Shown piece by piece: positions 59,942-60,253 of a stretch of DNA of 60,253 bases. The first letter of the stretch is position 1, and every line of letters starts with the position of its first letter. Below the pieces are notes generated by a model, which saw nothing but the letters and a program-made list of their open reading frames with translations, was not told the origin of the DNA and did not search any database. Made by a program: the position numbers and the translations under genes. Source of the DNA: Candidatus Polarisedimenticolia bacterium (GTDB lineage: Bacteria > Acidobacteriota > Polarisedimenticolia > Gp22-AA2); assembly GCA_036001465.1 (NCBI GenBank), contig DASYUH010000084.1:1-60253 (forward strand). The letters are read 5' to 3'.

Positions 59942-60253
59942 ATGCGGAATCTTCTGACAGCGGTGGTCGCGTTTCTCGTCGCCACGCCCTTGGCGGCGGC
60001 GGGGGACGGATATCAGGTCAAGGTCCTTCGATCGGCGGAAGAGGTCCTCTCGATGAGCGTCAGCGCGCCGGACAGGGGGATCCCGAGGGAGTTGCTCGAA
60101 CGGGCGGAGTGTATCGGGGTCTTCCCCGGCATCAAGAAGGGGGCCTTCGTCGTGGGCGGCGAGTTCGGTCACGGCGTCTTCACCTGTCGCGAGAAGAGCG
60201 GCGGGATGGGCGCACCCGCGTTCTTCAGCCTCGGCGCGGGGAGCGTGGGGTGG
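59942..60253 (+). CDS. SYLF-domain (Ysc84-like) lipid-binding protein, partial
   Basis: 104 residues are visible and the frame is open at the right edge. A signal peptide (LLTAVVAFLVATPLAAA) precedes SAEEVLSMSVSAPDRGIPRELLERAECIGVFPGIKKGAFVVGGEFGHGVF, the start of the SYLF (DUF500) domain, which binds phosphoinositides in eukaryotes and has an unclear role in bacterial exported proteins. AAAGGAG lies seven bases before the ATG. It is downstream of a sigma-54-type promoter. Confidence 0.88.
   Translation, partial: MRNLLTAVVAFLVATPLAAAGDGYQVKVLRSAEEVLSMSVSAPDRGIPRELLERAECIGVFPGIKKGAFVVGGEFGHGVFTCREKSGGMGAPAFFSLGAGSVGW

Noticed and set aside
1-60253. CRISPR arrays, insertion sequences, integrases or phage genes
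   Set aside because: No spaced direct repeats of CRISPR type and no transposase or recombinase motifs were seen; the tmRNA remnant is the only integration-like trace.

Overview
The window is a GC-rich (roughly two thirds G+C by eye), densely coded bacterial chromosome segment. Gene content and style suggest a member of the Acidobacteriota or a neighbouring soil or sediment phylum: ECF sigma/anti-sigma pairs, secreted BNR and Cys-rich proteins, a secretin with a cohesin-like tail, and an archaeal-type aspartate-semialdehyde dehydrogenase. That placement is inference; no rRNA or full tRNA gene lies in the window. From about 14.2 kb to the right end every confidently called gene is on the + strand, while the first 14 kb switches strand repeatedly. 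Layout: (1) 1-1624, minus strand: an ECF sigma factor and its zinc anti-sigma factor, cut by the left edge. (2) 1.77-7.5 kb: a tetrahydromethanopterin (H4MPT) island. DUF447 and beta-RFAP synthase (mptG) lie on +; on the opposite strand is a four-gene operon with overlapping stops and starts: class III aminotransferase, methenyl-H4MPT cyclohydrolase (mch), RimK-type ATP-grasp ligase and CitG-like protein. (3) 7.65-12.2 kb: three + strand short-chain dehydrogenases (SDRs), the last two near duplicates, facing a class V PLP enzyme and a fourth SDR. (4) 12.4-14.1 kb: a secreted thrombospondin type 3 repeat protein split by a frameshift. (5) 14.2-23.7 kb: GST, orphan chemoreceptor, LPG-synthase-like membrane protein, nrdR, hsp20-lon, thiL and DUF2062. 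(6) 23.8-37.8 kb: an ECF sigma/anti-sigma pair followed by a type IV pilus / type II secretion-like assembly cluster (pilC, pilB, pilM, pilN, pilO, pilP-like, secretin, pseudopilins, an Ig-like lipoprotein). (7) 38.0-44.6 kb: the branch from aspartate to threonine in one run (lysC, hom, asd, thrB, thrC) plus a CBS-domain protein, preceded by a promoter and an intrinsic terminator that together look like an attenuator. (8) 44.6-50.7 kb: lipoprotein, M16 protease, TonB-like protein, dut, MBL hydrolase, purB and a hypothetical. (9) 50.75 kb to the end: an isolated 3' end of a tmRNA gene, a 1541-residue secreted BNR/Cys-rich protein, a decayed gene, a coiled-coil lipoprotein, an Atm1-type ABC exporter, and a SYLF-domain gene (cut by the right edge) behind a sigma-54-type promoter. 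The most interesting items are the H4MPT island with its aminotransferase and SDR neighbours (a possible undescribed one-carbon-yielding pathway), the unusual fusions in the pilus-like machine (PilN with an STN domain, secretin with a cohesin-like domain, and a pseudopilin whose only sensible start is AUC), the likely threonine-operon attenuator, and the orphan tmRNA 3' end.
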